24,185 bases of DNA, taken from Reclinomonas americana ATCC 50394 (taxonomy: Eukaryota > Jakobida > Jakobea > Jakobida). Position numbers and translations under genes: made by a program. The DNA lies in the NCBI GenBank assembly GCA_048213135.1, contig PS015272.1, positions 10,514 through 34,698 on the forward strand, given 5' to 3'. Under the pieces are notes generated by a model. That model saw only the letters and a program-made list of their open reading frames with translations. It was not told the origin of the DNA and searched no databases. This document shows, one piece after another, positions 1 to 8,809 of the stretch; the first letter of the stretch is position 1; every line of letters begins with the position of its first letter.

Positions 1-125
1 CCCCACCCCCTCCCCTCTCTCACTCACACACTCACTCTCTCCCTTCTCTTCTCTTTTCTGCATCACTGTTACTGTTGTGAGTTGCGCGTTGTTGTCCGAC
101 TTTCTTGTCTGCCTCTTCTCCTCAG
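1..125 (+). other. Intron 3' part (or 5' leader) upstream of the first visible myotubularin exon
   Basis: The stretch is C/T-rich with CT-type simple sequence and ends in a good 3' splice site (tctcctcag, AG at 124-125). The following reading frame is already coding. I read it as the end of an intron whose upstream exon lies outside the window. A 5' leader with translation starting at the in-frame ATG pair at 156-161 is the alternative, but this would place the start at the very edge of the GRAM domain. Confidence 0.5.
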
Positions 126-2618
126 ATCCGCGACGGCGCCGAGCTCGAAACGCCCATGATGTTGGAGGGCGAGCAAATAGAAAACATCTGCCCTCAAGTG
201 TGCTTCCTCAACGGCCAGACCACGGTGCCGGGCGACTTTTACATTACCAACTATCGCACGATTTTCCTGCCGCAAGTTTCATCGCCCATTCTCTCTCTCT
301 GCCTCTCTCTTCGTTGTGCTCACACGCGTCACGCAGAGCAAGCACGAGTACACGGGCATCTCTGCGCCACATCTCAGCGTGTGGAAGGCGGAGAAGATTG
401 GTGGCAAGAGCACGCGTGGCGCAAACGCCTACCTTGTCGAGCTGCACTGCAAGGACTTTCGTATCTTGCGCTTTGTCTTTGACCCGCTGCAGAAGCGGAG
501 AAAAACGGTGGGTTGTGAAGCGCGGTAGAGAGAGAGAGAGAGAGAGCGGGACTCACAGAGGAAAGAGAGACAGAGAGAGTGAAAGACACAGAGAGAGAGA
601 GAGAGTGACAAAGAGAGTGAGAGAGAGAGAGAGGAGGAGAGTGGAGGAGGAGAAGAGAGAGAGAGAGAGNNNNNNNNNNNNNNNNNNNNGAGAGAGAGAG
701 AGAGGAGATGGAGAGGGAGAAAGAGAGAGAGAGAGAGAGAATGCAAGAGAGGATGAGAAGTGAGAGAGCGAGATGCGGCGGTCTTTCCACTTAAATTTGT
801 TGCCCGCCGCAGATCTTCCAACACCTCAAGCGCAAGGTGTTTCCCGACTCAATCCGACAAACGTTTGCGTTCTCGTATGTGAGGCACTTTGAGGCGCCGG
901 TGAATGGCTGGAAGTTGTACAACATCGAGGCGGAGTTTGCACGACAGGTGCGGGCAAGGAGGAGAAGTGGGGAGAGGGCGTTCACAGCCAGTCTATTGTC
1001 ATTGGAAACCAGCTGTTCGCGACTCCGTCTGCTGTGTTTCTAGACCGCTGGCGTTATTCTCACCTCTCCTCATTCTGGCTTTTCACTCACCGCCCTCTCA
1101 GTCGCAGTTCATACCCTTTCTCTTTCCCTGCTTCGTTCTCTGCGATCCCCGTAGCTTCCGTGTTTGCGCGCAGCATTATCTCGCTCTCTATGCTTCTTCG
1201 CACTCCCCGAATTCCTCGTTTGTGTCTTTCACGAGGGTCGATGTGTCTCAACCAGTTAGTGCACACGCCTCTCTCTCTCTGCACCCTCTCTGCATCCCGT
1301 GATTCCTCTCCATTCCGCCTTGTCTTCTCTCCATCTCGTGAATCCATGCATTGTATTCTCCCTCTCCTCTCTCTCTCTCCTCCTCTCTCTCCTCCTCTCT
1401 CTCTCTCTCTCTGTACCCTCTCTGCATCCCGTGATTCCTCTCCATGCCGCCACGATCTCGTGAATCCATGCATTGTATTCTCCTTCTCTCCCTTTTTCCA
1501 GTCTTTGTCATCCTCTCTCCATTTCTCGCTTCGATGTCCCACGTGTGTCTTACACACGTATTGTTGTCTCCGTTTCTCACTTTTCTTCTCCCTCCTGGAT
1601 TTCTCTCTCAGTCTCCTTCTCCCTCTTCTAAATTTGTGATCCTACCCTTTGCGGGTGCCTCTGTTTCTATCTCCACTACGCGCCCTCTATCGTCCCTCCA
1701 TTCCGTCTCTCGCATCGATGTATCTATCGCTTCTTGAAGCTCAATTTTCGGTCTCTTGTTCACACTCCTTCTCTGCTGAATCCATTCCTTCCCTTGCGTA
1801 ATCGACTCACCTTTCCTCCCTTCCCCCTTTCCCTTCCCCTTCCCTCCCCCCTTCTCAATTCCCCCTTCCCCCTTCCCACCATTCCTCCCTTCCCCCTTTC
1901 CCTTCCCCTTTCCCTTCCCCCTTCGCCCTTCCCCTCCACCCAGGGCGCTCTCGACTCGGGCCTGTGGCGCATGAGCGACATGAACCTGGAGTTTGAGCAC
2001 TCGACAAGCTACCCGAGTCGATTCTGCGTGCCGCGCGACATGGAAGATCGCGAGCTGGAGGCCGTCATGAGCTTCCGTTCGCGAGGTCGCATTCCCGTGC
2101 TGTCGTGGGTCTCGCGCACCAACGGTTCCTCGATCACGCGGTGTTCGCAGCCCATGGTGCGTGTGAATGGCCCTCGGTGTGGGCTGAAATGTCACTTATC
2201 ATGCGCTTCTCTGTGATCACCAGGGCGGTCGCATGTTTGCCAGCGTGTGCAAGGAGGACCAGAAATTGTTGGGTCTCTTTGTTTCGTGCTGCAATGCGGG
2301 ATGTGGCTCGCAAGATTTGTTGATTCTCGATGCGAGACCCAAAGCCAATGCCGTCGCCAATCGAGCTATCAAGGGTTTGTGGCATGATGGGGTCGTCAGC
2401 ATGCTGATCAGTTGCTGACGGTTGAGCAGGTGCGGGTTCGGAGCGGCGTGAGCACTACCGCAACATTGATTTGCGGTACATGTACATTGATAACATTCAT
2501 GTCATGCGAGATAGCTTCCGTAAGGTGCGTGCGATGCGGGGATAAGGTGTTTGTGTTTGCGAGGCCTGCCTGTGGGGGACGATCATTTCGTAGTTCAGGT
2601 TGTTTGAATACCGTGTGG

Positions 2619-2657
<39 letters not shown>

Positions 2658-5600
2658 TGCGTGCACTGTGAGCGGATGAGTTTGGTCGTTTCCTCTGTTT
2701 CGATTTCCGTTAGTGCGTTGCTCGCTGCCATCTCTTGCAAGCACCACGGTTCCTTAAATATTCTCTTTCTTTCTGGTCAGTGATCTGCAGCGTCCTTACT
2801 TCTCACAAGCGTCACTGTTCATTCCCTCTGTCTTTTCTGTCTGATTAGCAGACTGTGATATCCTTTCTTTTTCTTTGCCGATTTTGCTTTCGGTGTCCTC
2901 TTCACTTTGTTGTTAGTGGCCTCCCTCCTTCACCGACCCTTTCCATCTTCACTCTGGTGGCGTTTGTTTTTTCTTTGTGATTATCAGACCGCAACCTTCT
3001 GCCATTCGCCGTTTCATAGCATTTTTCAAAAAGAATCTTTTTGCGCGTGAGTTCGCTTTTCTTTCTTTGCTTTGGTGTGGCTCATGTGGTGCTTCATCCT
3101 CTCCCTGCCTTGGCAAGCTCTTTCTGGTCAGTACCCAGCAGGCTTCATCCGTCACCAGCCGGCCCTTTTCATCTTGTTTTTACTTTCGGGGTCATGTCAC
3201 TGGCCCACTTCATCTGTTCCTCACCTCTCCCTTGCCTTCCCCTCCTCCCTCACCCTCCCATCAATGCAGATCATGGACTTGTCGCAAGATGGTGGTGGGA
3301 GCCCAAAATGGTTGCGCGACCTGGATGACTCGGGCTGGCTGGCGCACATGAATCGCCTGTTCTACGCGGTTCGTTTGACGGTGGATGCCATCACTCGCGG
3401 CCAGCCCGTGATGGTGCACTGCAGTGATGGATGGGATCGGTGCGGGCGATTGAGTTGTTTCATTTGTGCATGCATGCCGTTCCACTGATGCCGTGCTTTC
3501 ACGACCTGCAGCACCTCGCAAATCGTCGCGCTGGCCGAGATCTGCCTCGATCCGTATTACCGAACACTGCACGGATTCTGTGTGCTGATCGAGAAGGAGT
3601 GGCTGAGTCTCGGCCACATGTTTGCCACGCGCATCGGTGCGTGGGTGCCAAGATTGCGCAGTGCGTCTGCTGTGTCTGCTCACCACGTGTGCCGCTTCCG
3701 CAGCGCATGGCATGAAGAACTGGTGGCACGATCAGTCGGGACCCATCTTTTTGCAATTCATCGATGCCGTCTTCCAGCTGCTGCACCAGTTTCCGGCGTC
3801 GTTTGAGTTCGACGAGAGCATGCTGGTGTTCATTCTGGACGAGTTGTACTCGTGCCGTTTTGGCACCTTTCTTACGAATTCAGAAAAGGAGAGGCGCGAG
3901 GTTTGTGTGTGTATGTGAGGGCGACTCGCCTCTCCCAGTCAACATTGATCTTCTCACTCTCGTGGCCGAGCAGGAGGAACTCGAGACCAAGACGCACTCG
4001 TTGTGGACGTACATTCTTGCATCACCTGAGCAATTCACCAATCCACTGTATGTGCCTCCCGAGGACGCCGAAGGACACCCGCCGCTCGACGATCAGAATG
4101 TGTTGCTGCCGAATATGAGGTGCGTCCTTATTGATGTACAGCTGATCGCGATGGTTCCCTCTTCATCCTTCCTCATGCCCCCTTTCACTGTCTTCCTATA
4201 CCTCTTGCATGCACTGCTGCATTCTCTGCTTCACCGTGTTGAGCTTATGTCGATGCACTCATCTTCCTTTCCTTCCACTCTCTCCGTCCCACTTTACAGC
4301 CATTCCATGGTCATTTCACCCCATCTACATTCCTTATTTCCTCATTCTCCCCTCTGCCCTCCCCCATCCCTCTTACCCTTCCTCTTTTCCCTCCTTCCCC
4401 TTCCTCTCTTTCCTCCCTTACCCCTTCCCTTCCCTTCCCTTCCCTTGCCTTCCCTTGCCTTCCCTTGCCTTCCCTTGCCTTCCCTTGCCTTCCCTTGNNN
4501 NNNNNNNNNNNNNNNNNNNNNNNNNNNNNNNNNNNNNNNNNNNNNNNNNNNNNNNNNNNNNNNNNNNNNNNNNNNNNNNNNNNNNNNNNNNNNNNNNNNN
4601 NNNNNNNNNNNNNNNNNNNNNNNNNNNNNNNNNNNNNNNNNNNNNNNNNNNNNNNNNNNNNNNNNNNNNNNNNNNNNNNNNNNNNNNNNNNNNNNNNNNN
4701 NNNNNNNNNNNNNNNNNNNNNNNNNNNNNNNNNNNNNNNNNNNNNNNNNNNNNNNNNNNNNNNNNNNNNNNNNNNNNNNNNNNNNNNNNNNNNNNNNNNN
4801 NNNNNNNNNNNNNNNNNNNNNNNNNNNNNNNNNNNNNNNNNNNNNNNNNNNNNNNNNNNNNNNNNNNNNNNNNNNNNNNNNNNNNNNNNNNNNNNNNNNN
4901 NNNNNNNNNNNNNNNNNNNNNNNNNNNNNNNNNNNNNNNNNNNNNNNNNNNNNNNNNNNNNNNNNNNNNNNNNNNNNNNNNNNNNNNNNNNNNNNNNNNN
5001 NNNNNNNNNNNNNNNNNNNNNNNNNNNNNNNNNNNNNNNNNNNNNNNNNNNNNNNNNNNNNNNNNNNNNNNNNNNNNNNNNNNNNNNNNNNNNNNNNNNN
5101 NNNNNNNNNNNNNNNNNNNNNNNNNNNNNNNNNNNNNNNNNNNNNNNNNNNNNNNNNNNNNNNNNNNNNNNNNNNNNNNNNNNNNNNNNNNNNNNNNNNN
5201 NNNNNNNNNNNNNNNNNNNNNNNNNNNNNNNNNNNNNNNNNNNNNNNNNNNNNNNNNNNNNNNNNNNNNNNNNNNNNNNNNNNNNNNNNNNNNNNNNNNN
5301 NNNNNNNNNNNNNNNNNNCCCTTCCCTTCCCTTTCCTCCGTTTCCTCCGTTTCCTCCCTTCCCCCTACCGCCCTTTTCCTCTCACCCCCTTCCCCACTTA
5401 TCCCTTCCCCATTTAACCCTTTCCCCTCTTGCAGCATCTCCTCCCTCGTCTTCTGGTTCCGCTACTACTGCCGCTACACCAAGGGCCGCGGCTCGGAGGG
5501 CGGCGTGCGAGGCATCACTGTGCACCAACGGATGCGCACCGCGGCCGAGCACCTGCGCTCCATGGCCGAGGCGTCGCTGTTTGAGCGGCAGGAGCTGGCC

Positions 5601-6634
5601 AGCGCCAACGAACGAACAATCACCGTGTTCCAGACAGAGGTCTCGCAGCTCTCGCAAAAGTACCAGCAAGCGAAACAGCTGGTGTGGTTTATTTATTTTT
5701 TGTGTCTCCGTTGTCGCGAGCACTGAACTCACCCTCATTTCTTTTATTATATGTCCATCAGCTCGCCGAGTTGCAATCTCTGGTGCCGCAGTTGCCTGCT
5801 GACCTGCAGCGGCAACTGGAGGCCCTCGATAGCAGCAGCAACAGTAGTGCTAGTGCCAGTGGCGGCGGCGGCGGTGGTGGTGGTGGTGCTGCCAGCAGCG
5901 ACAGCACGTCACCCGCGCCAGGTTCGTCGGTTCCCCTCCCAACGCCATTTGCCGGGTCGGTGTTGCTGGTGTCGAATTCGAGCAGCAGCAGCAGCGGCGG
6001 CGTGTTATCGCATCCCTCGTTGTGGGCTCCACGGCAGCAGACGCTGATTGCACGCCGGCCGTCGGTCAACAAGCGGCCGGTGCATGTGATGCGCGACTTG
6101 TACCAGAGCATCGACGGCGATTTTGATTTGGGTGTGGTCGGCGGCGACGATGATGACTCGCGCTCCGACATTACGGAACCCGAATTGACGCCCTCCCACG
6201 CACCGTCGGGTGGTGGTTTCAAGCAGCCGGCCTCGCAGGCGCCGCCTCAAAACCAACTGCCACCACCGCCTCCGTCAGTACCAGGGCCACCCGTGTCGGT
6301 GCACAAGCATGCGTCGCTGACGGCCGGCTCTCGACATGCGGTACGCATCGATGAGGACGATCTCGACCCGCTGGAACCTCTACCAGAGTCGGGAACGCGG
6401 ATAAATGTGCCGCCGCAGTCGTCGCAGACGCCGCCGCCGCCGCCACTGGCTGCCGCTGTATCAATGGACGCCTCTCTGGCGTACGAGAATGGACCATCAC
6501 CGGCGCCGTCGCCGGCCATGGCGCCACCGGGCCCTGCAGAGTTGCTGGCTGGCGGCGTGCTGACGGGTGGACGGCGTGCCAACAGCGCTCCGCGATCCCG
6601 TTTTGTGCTCATTCCCGACCACTATCGGGGGTGA
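126..6634 (+). CDS. Myotubularin-family phosphoinositide 3-phosphatase (5' partial, 12 exons)
   Basis: Exons: 126-275, 337-507, 813-947, 1944-2156, 2224-2374, 2430-2524, 3270-3439, 3512-3636, 3704-3900, 3974-4119, 5435-5681, 5762-6634. All junctions keep frame and give 890 residues plus stop. Order: GRAM/PH-GRAM (residues 1 to about 110, with the YITNYR strand and the CKDFR..RF motif); the myotubularin catalytic domain (about 150-540) with [30 protein letters not shown], catalytic [25 protein letters not shown] and YSCRFGTFL blocks; a short coiled coil (about 575-620); then a Ser/Gly/Pro-rich tail. The family removes the 3-phosphate of PI3P and PI(3,5)P2 on endosomes. The Cys and Arg of CX5R are present, so it should be active. 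The KxGGxxxRGxNxY segment is most like the MTM1/MTMR2 group as I remember it. I see no FYVE domain. The intron at 4120-5434 contains an assembly gap, but phase 2 is preserved across it. Confidence 0.93.
508..812 (+). repeat. Intron with (GA)n microsatellite and a 20-base assembly gap
   Basis: The intron starts gtgggt and ends cgccgcag. From about 529 to 760 it is almost pure purine GA repeat on the sense strand, interrupted by N at 670-689. No coding signal is visible. The flanking exons join in phase 0 (..RRKT / IFQHLKRK..). Confidence 0.85.
948..1943 (+). repeat. 996-base pyrimidine-rich intron with a duplicated segment
   Basis: The donor is gtgcgg at 948 and the acceptor ccacccag ends at 1943. 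From about 1030 the sense strand is strongly C/T-rich. A segment of about 85 bases starting at 1281 recurs at about 1413, an offset of 132: both copies contain tgcatcccgtgattcctctc and tcgtgaatccatgcattgta, with a short length difference between them. The last 150 bases are (CCCTT)n-like. I see no exon; the myotubularin frame joins directly across it. Confidence 0.75.
2525..3269 (+). other. 745-base intron with a short (GA)n tract
   Basis: The donor is gtgcgt at 2525 and the acceptor is tcaatgcag ending at 3269. It holds a (GA)n run at about 2621-2654 and a long T/C-rich segment. No splice-bounded coding segment with family similarity is visible. The flanking exons join as [10 protein letters not shown] / IMDLSQ, the expected continuous family sequence. 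Confidence 0.8.
3417..3517 (+). other. Myotubularin active-site CX5R motif, split by an intron
   Basis: The catalytic cysteine codon is TGC at 3420-3422, followed by S-D-G-W-D. The arginine codon is split after its second base (CG at 3438-3439, C at 3512) by a 72-base intron with donor gtgcgg and acceptor ctgcag. The next exon continues with T-S-Q-I-V-A-L, as expected for the helix after the P-loop. This is the signature of catalytically active family members; inactive pseudophosphatases lose the Cys or Arg. Confidence 0.93.
4120..5434 (+). repeat. Intron with 10-base tandem repeat (TGCCTTCCCT)n and an 821-base gap
   Basis: The donor gtgcgt is at 4120 and the acceptor ctcttgcag ends at 5434. 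From about 4425 the sequence is (CCCTT)n, then a regular 10-base unit TGCCTTCCCT running into the gap (N at 4498-5318). It emerges again as CCCTT/CCGTTTCCT repeats. The gap is very probably the unassembled remainder of the array. Phase 2 is kept across it (..LLPNMR / SISSLVFWF..), so a missing exon is not required, though not excluded. Confidence 0.8.
5762..6634 (+). other. Low-complexity C-terminal tail of the myotubularin (last exon)
   Basis: The 290-residue last exon starts by completing the coiled coil ([14 protein letters not shown]). It then becomes a disordered tail: Ser runs, a nine-Gly tract encoded by (GGC)n(GGT)n at about 5862-5889, a second Ser/Gly tract, an acidic stretch (DDDDSRSD), Pro-rich segments and a basic end. 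No FYVE or PH domain is visible. The stop is TGA at 6632-6634. This stop overlaps a perfect splice donor (gtgagt at 6631-6636), so an alternative last exon is possible. Confidence 0.8.
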
Positions 6635-6738
6635 GTGGCCGGCTGAGACCTAAAATGGAAAAAATGAATGCGGACACGCGTGTTTGAAGGGTGGTGTGTC
6701 ATTCATTTATTATTTCCTAGTACGGTATTTTTTGTGGA
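6635..6738. other. 104-base spacer between convergent genes
   Basis: The spacer separates the stop of the myotubularin (plus strand) from the stop of the giant membrane protein (minus strand). It holds a minus-strand AATAAA at 6706-6711. No plus-strand AATAAA occurs here; the nearest is at 7015-7020, inside the last intron of the opposite gene, so the 3' ends of the two transcripts may overlap. Confidence 0.75.
6706..6711 (-). terminator. Polyadenylation signal AATAAA of the giant membrane-protein gene
   Basis: The plus strand reads tttatt here, which is AATAAA on the minus strand. It lies 27 bases past the stop codon at 6739-6741, so the 3' UTR would be very short. It is an exact canonical hexamer, but cleavage is not shown. 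Confidence 0.55.
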
Positions 6739-8809
6739 TCATAATCTTCTTGCTGATCTGTCAGCATCCTCAATTGGCAGCAGGCGCTCTTGTAGCTGCA
6801 CGGTGGCCGTGGTTATATCGTCGGCAGAGCTCGCCAGTGCATTGACTCGTTTCTGCCGCTGCGCTCGCGAGCGAACCAGTTTGCGACACAAACGGAGCCA
6901 CTGGCGACCGACACGAAGAAGCATGGCGCCCAGCACGATGCACATGCCGATAATGTAGAGCACCAGACCTGCAGGGGGTGTACAGGTGAGGCCGTCTCCC
7001 GACTGAATGACAAAAATAAAAAAACAGGTAACACGATATGCTCCACTCACCGACAATCTGGTGGAACGAGCTATTCGAGGACTCGTCGTAGTCCACCACG
7101 GAGCTGCTGAAGAGGCCGGCGAGCAGCATCAGAATCGCAAGAGACAAGCTGTCGACTAGTTGATCGTGCTGTCGCACAAAAGCTGTTGCGTGAAAGGGAA
7201 AAAGTGAGGGGAATTGTGTCGCACGATACATTTTGCATCGAACGCAACGACGAAGCACTACAGGCACCACGAGAAACAGCAACTGCGGTGGAGAATGCAG
7301 TGAGACCACACAATGTCAGTCCGCGAAGAGTGCGCCGAGACGCAACAGAGAGACACCACAGAGAAAAATGCAGTGTGTCTAGCGTGTCGCTGCGCGCCAG
7401 CAAGAGGAAGACCACGGCAAGGGCAGGTCTCCTCAACAACTGCACCAGCTCGTACCACCAGAACGCAGGTCGATAAATAACGATGATCGGCGACACCGCG
7501 TACGGCAGCCACTGCATGAAAGAGCGTCGAGTTACGAACGTGCACAAGAGCTGGAGTCACGTGATAGATATGCAACGCAACAGCGGCAGCAGTGCTCGTA
7601 GCCGGTGCGGGTGCGAGTGCAGTCGCCGCTGCTGATGCTGCTGCTGCGGTGTCGCCGTTTGCGGTAGTAGCTGGCGGCGCGGTGGCGGCCGATGGCAGGT
7701 CCACGTAGCGCAATGCACGGAGCTGCTTATCTTACGTGTGAGAGAAGCCATGCGACGTCACGAAAAACAACTTGCGCACCTCCGTATCGCGGCGCACAAG
7801 CTTGTTGTCACCATTGGGTACCGACGATGCCGCAGAAACTTCATCATCCGTGTCGGCGAGGCGTCGCTTCTCTCGCAGCTGCCGGTGGCGCCTGATGTGG
7901 AGCAGTACCACGAACAACACCACGGGCGCGGCACACAGCAGCGCACAAACAACGCCAAACACGGGTTTGAGTCGCTGCCATCCGTTGCATGCATCGTCGC
8001 CCGGAGAGCAGCCGTTGCACTTGATGCTAAGCACAGCAGCATGAGACCTCGCGCGACATGGCAGAGTGGGCAAGCGTCTATCTGTTTACCTGGGAACCAG
8101 CGTGTTATAGCTGCCAAAGGCGCCGACCTCTTTGCACACCCAGAATGTGAAAGAGGAGAAGAGCAGAGTCCAGTACATGCCAATGCCCAGCATGACGGAC
8201 GTTCGCACGTAATACTTGACGCCAGCCCAACGGTGCATCAGCTGTCGGACAGAGCGTGTTCGAGGCTGCACGGGCACACCAAGTCAGCGGCGACTCATAT
8301 CAATAGGGCGGGGGCAAGCAGAGTACGCACGTCGTGCAGTCGAAAGATGAATGTCAACAGGCGGTGGATGAGGAATGCCACCCACAAGGCCGCAAAGTAC
8401 AGCAGTGGTTTCACTGCACGACATAAAAGCATGAGAGTGAGAGAATGACAAGGCAGCGTGCTCACAACACGCGCAAAAGAACTGACCGAGTGCGACAGCC
8501 AAGTTGCCGAGTCCATTGACTGAAAATGCGCAAGCTGTGGTGTCGTGGCGATCGAGTGAGAAAGGAGTGCGATCATGGCGACAAAAAGGGGGTGGGACGA
8601 AACAGCCAGAGCCGAGCACACGCAAGAGTCGCCAGTTGAAGAATGCCGTCACACCGTCGAGGACAGTTTGTGGATAGAATAGCACTGCGCGCGCACAGAG
8701 AATGCGTGAGATGATCAGAGGTGACTCGCACGCAGCACAGCAGCGATGCGCAACAGCCTGCAGTCTGTGTGAAAAAGTACAAGCAGCGCATCTCCACGGC
8801 TCCCTTGCC
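6739..8809 (-). other. Exons 43-52: C-terminal multi-pass membrane region and tail
   Basis: Exons: 8809-8755, 8684-8583, 8519-8487, 8413-8331, 8265-8090, 8026-7780, 7722-7561, 7511-7347, 7282-7051, 6968-6739. Hydrophobic segments include CLYFFTQTAGLLFYP, LVKPLLYFAALWVAFLI, VMLGIGMYWTLLFSSFTF, VFGVVCALLCAAPVVLFVVL, PALAVVFLLLA, LLFLVVPVVL, LSLAILMLLAGLF and GLVLYIIGMCIVLGAMLL. Between the fourth and fifth are a basic loop, an Ala/Thr/Pro low-complexity loop and YRPAFWWYELVQLLRR. A Y-x-P-x-F/Y-W-W-x-E-L-V-x-L-L-R motif is, as I recall, a hallmark of the C-terminal domain in protist beta-helix/TM proteins. The tail after the last segment is strongly basic, then acidic near the end. No kinase, ion-pore or GPCR motif is recognisable. 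Confidence 0.78.

Noticed and set aside
77-763. Arg/Glu (RERERE) open frame on the plus strand
   Set aside because: It is the translation of a (GA)n microsatellite in an intron; the true exons are at 126-275 and 337-507 in other frames.
4209-5802. Plus-strand open frames of 445 to 550 codons across the gap
   Set aside because: Most of their length is N, and the flanks are CCCTT repeats inside a myotubularin intron.
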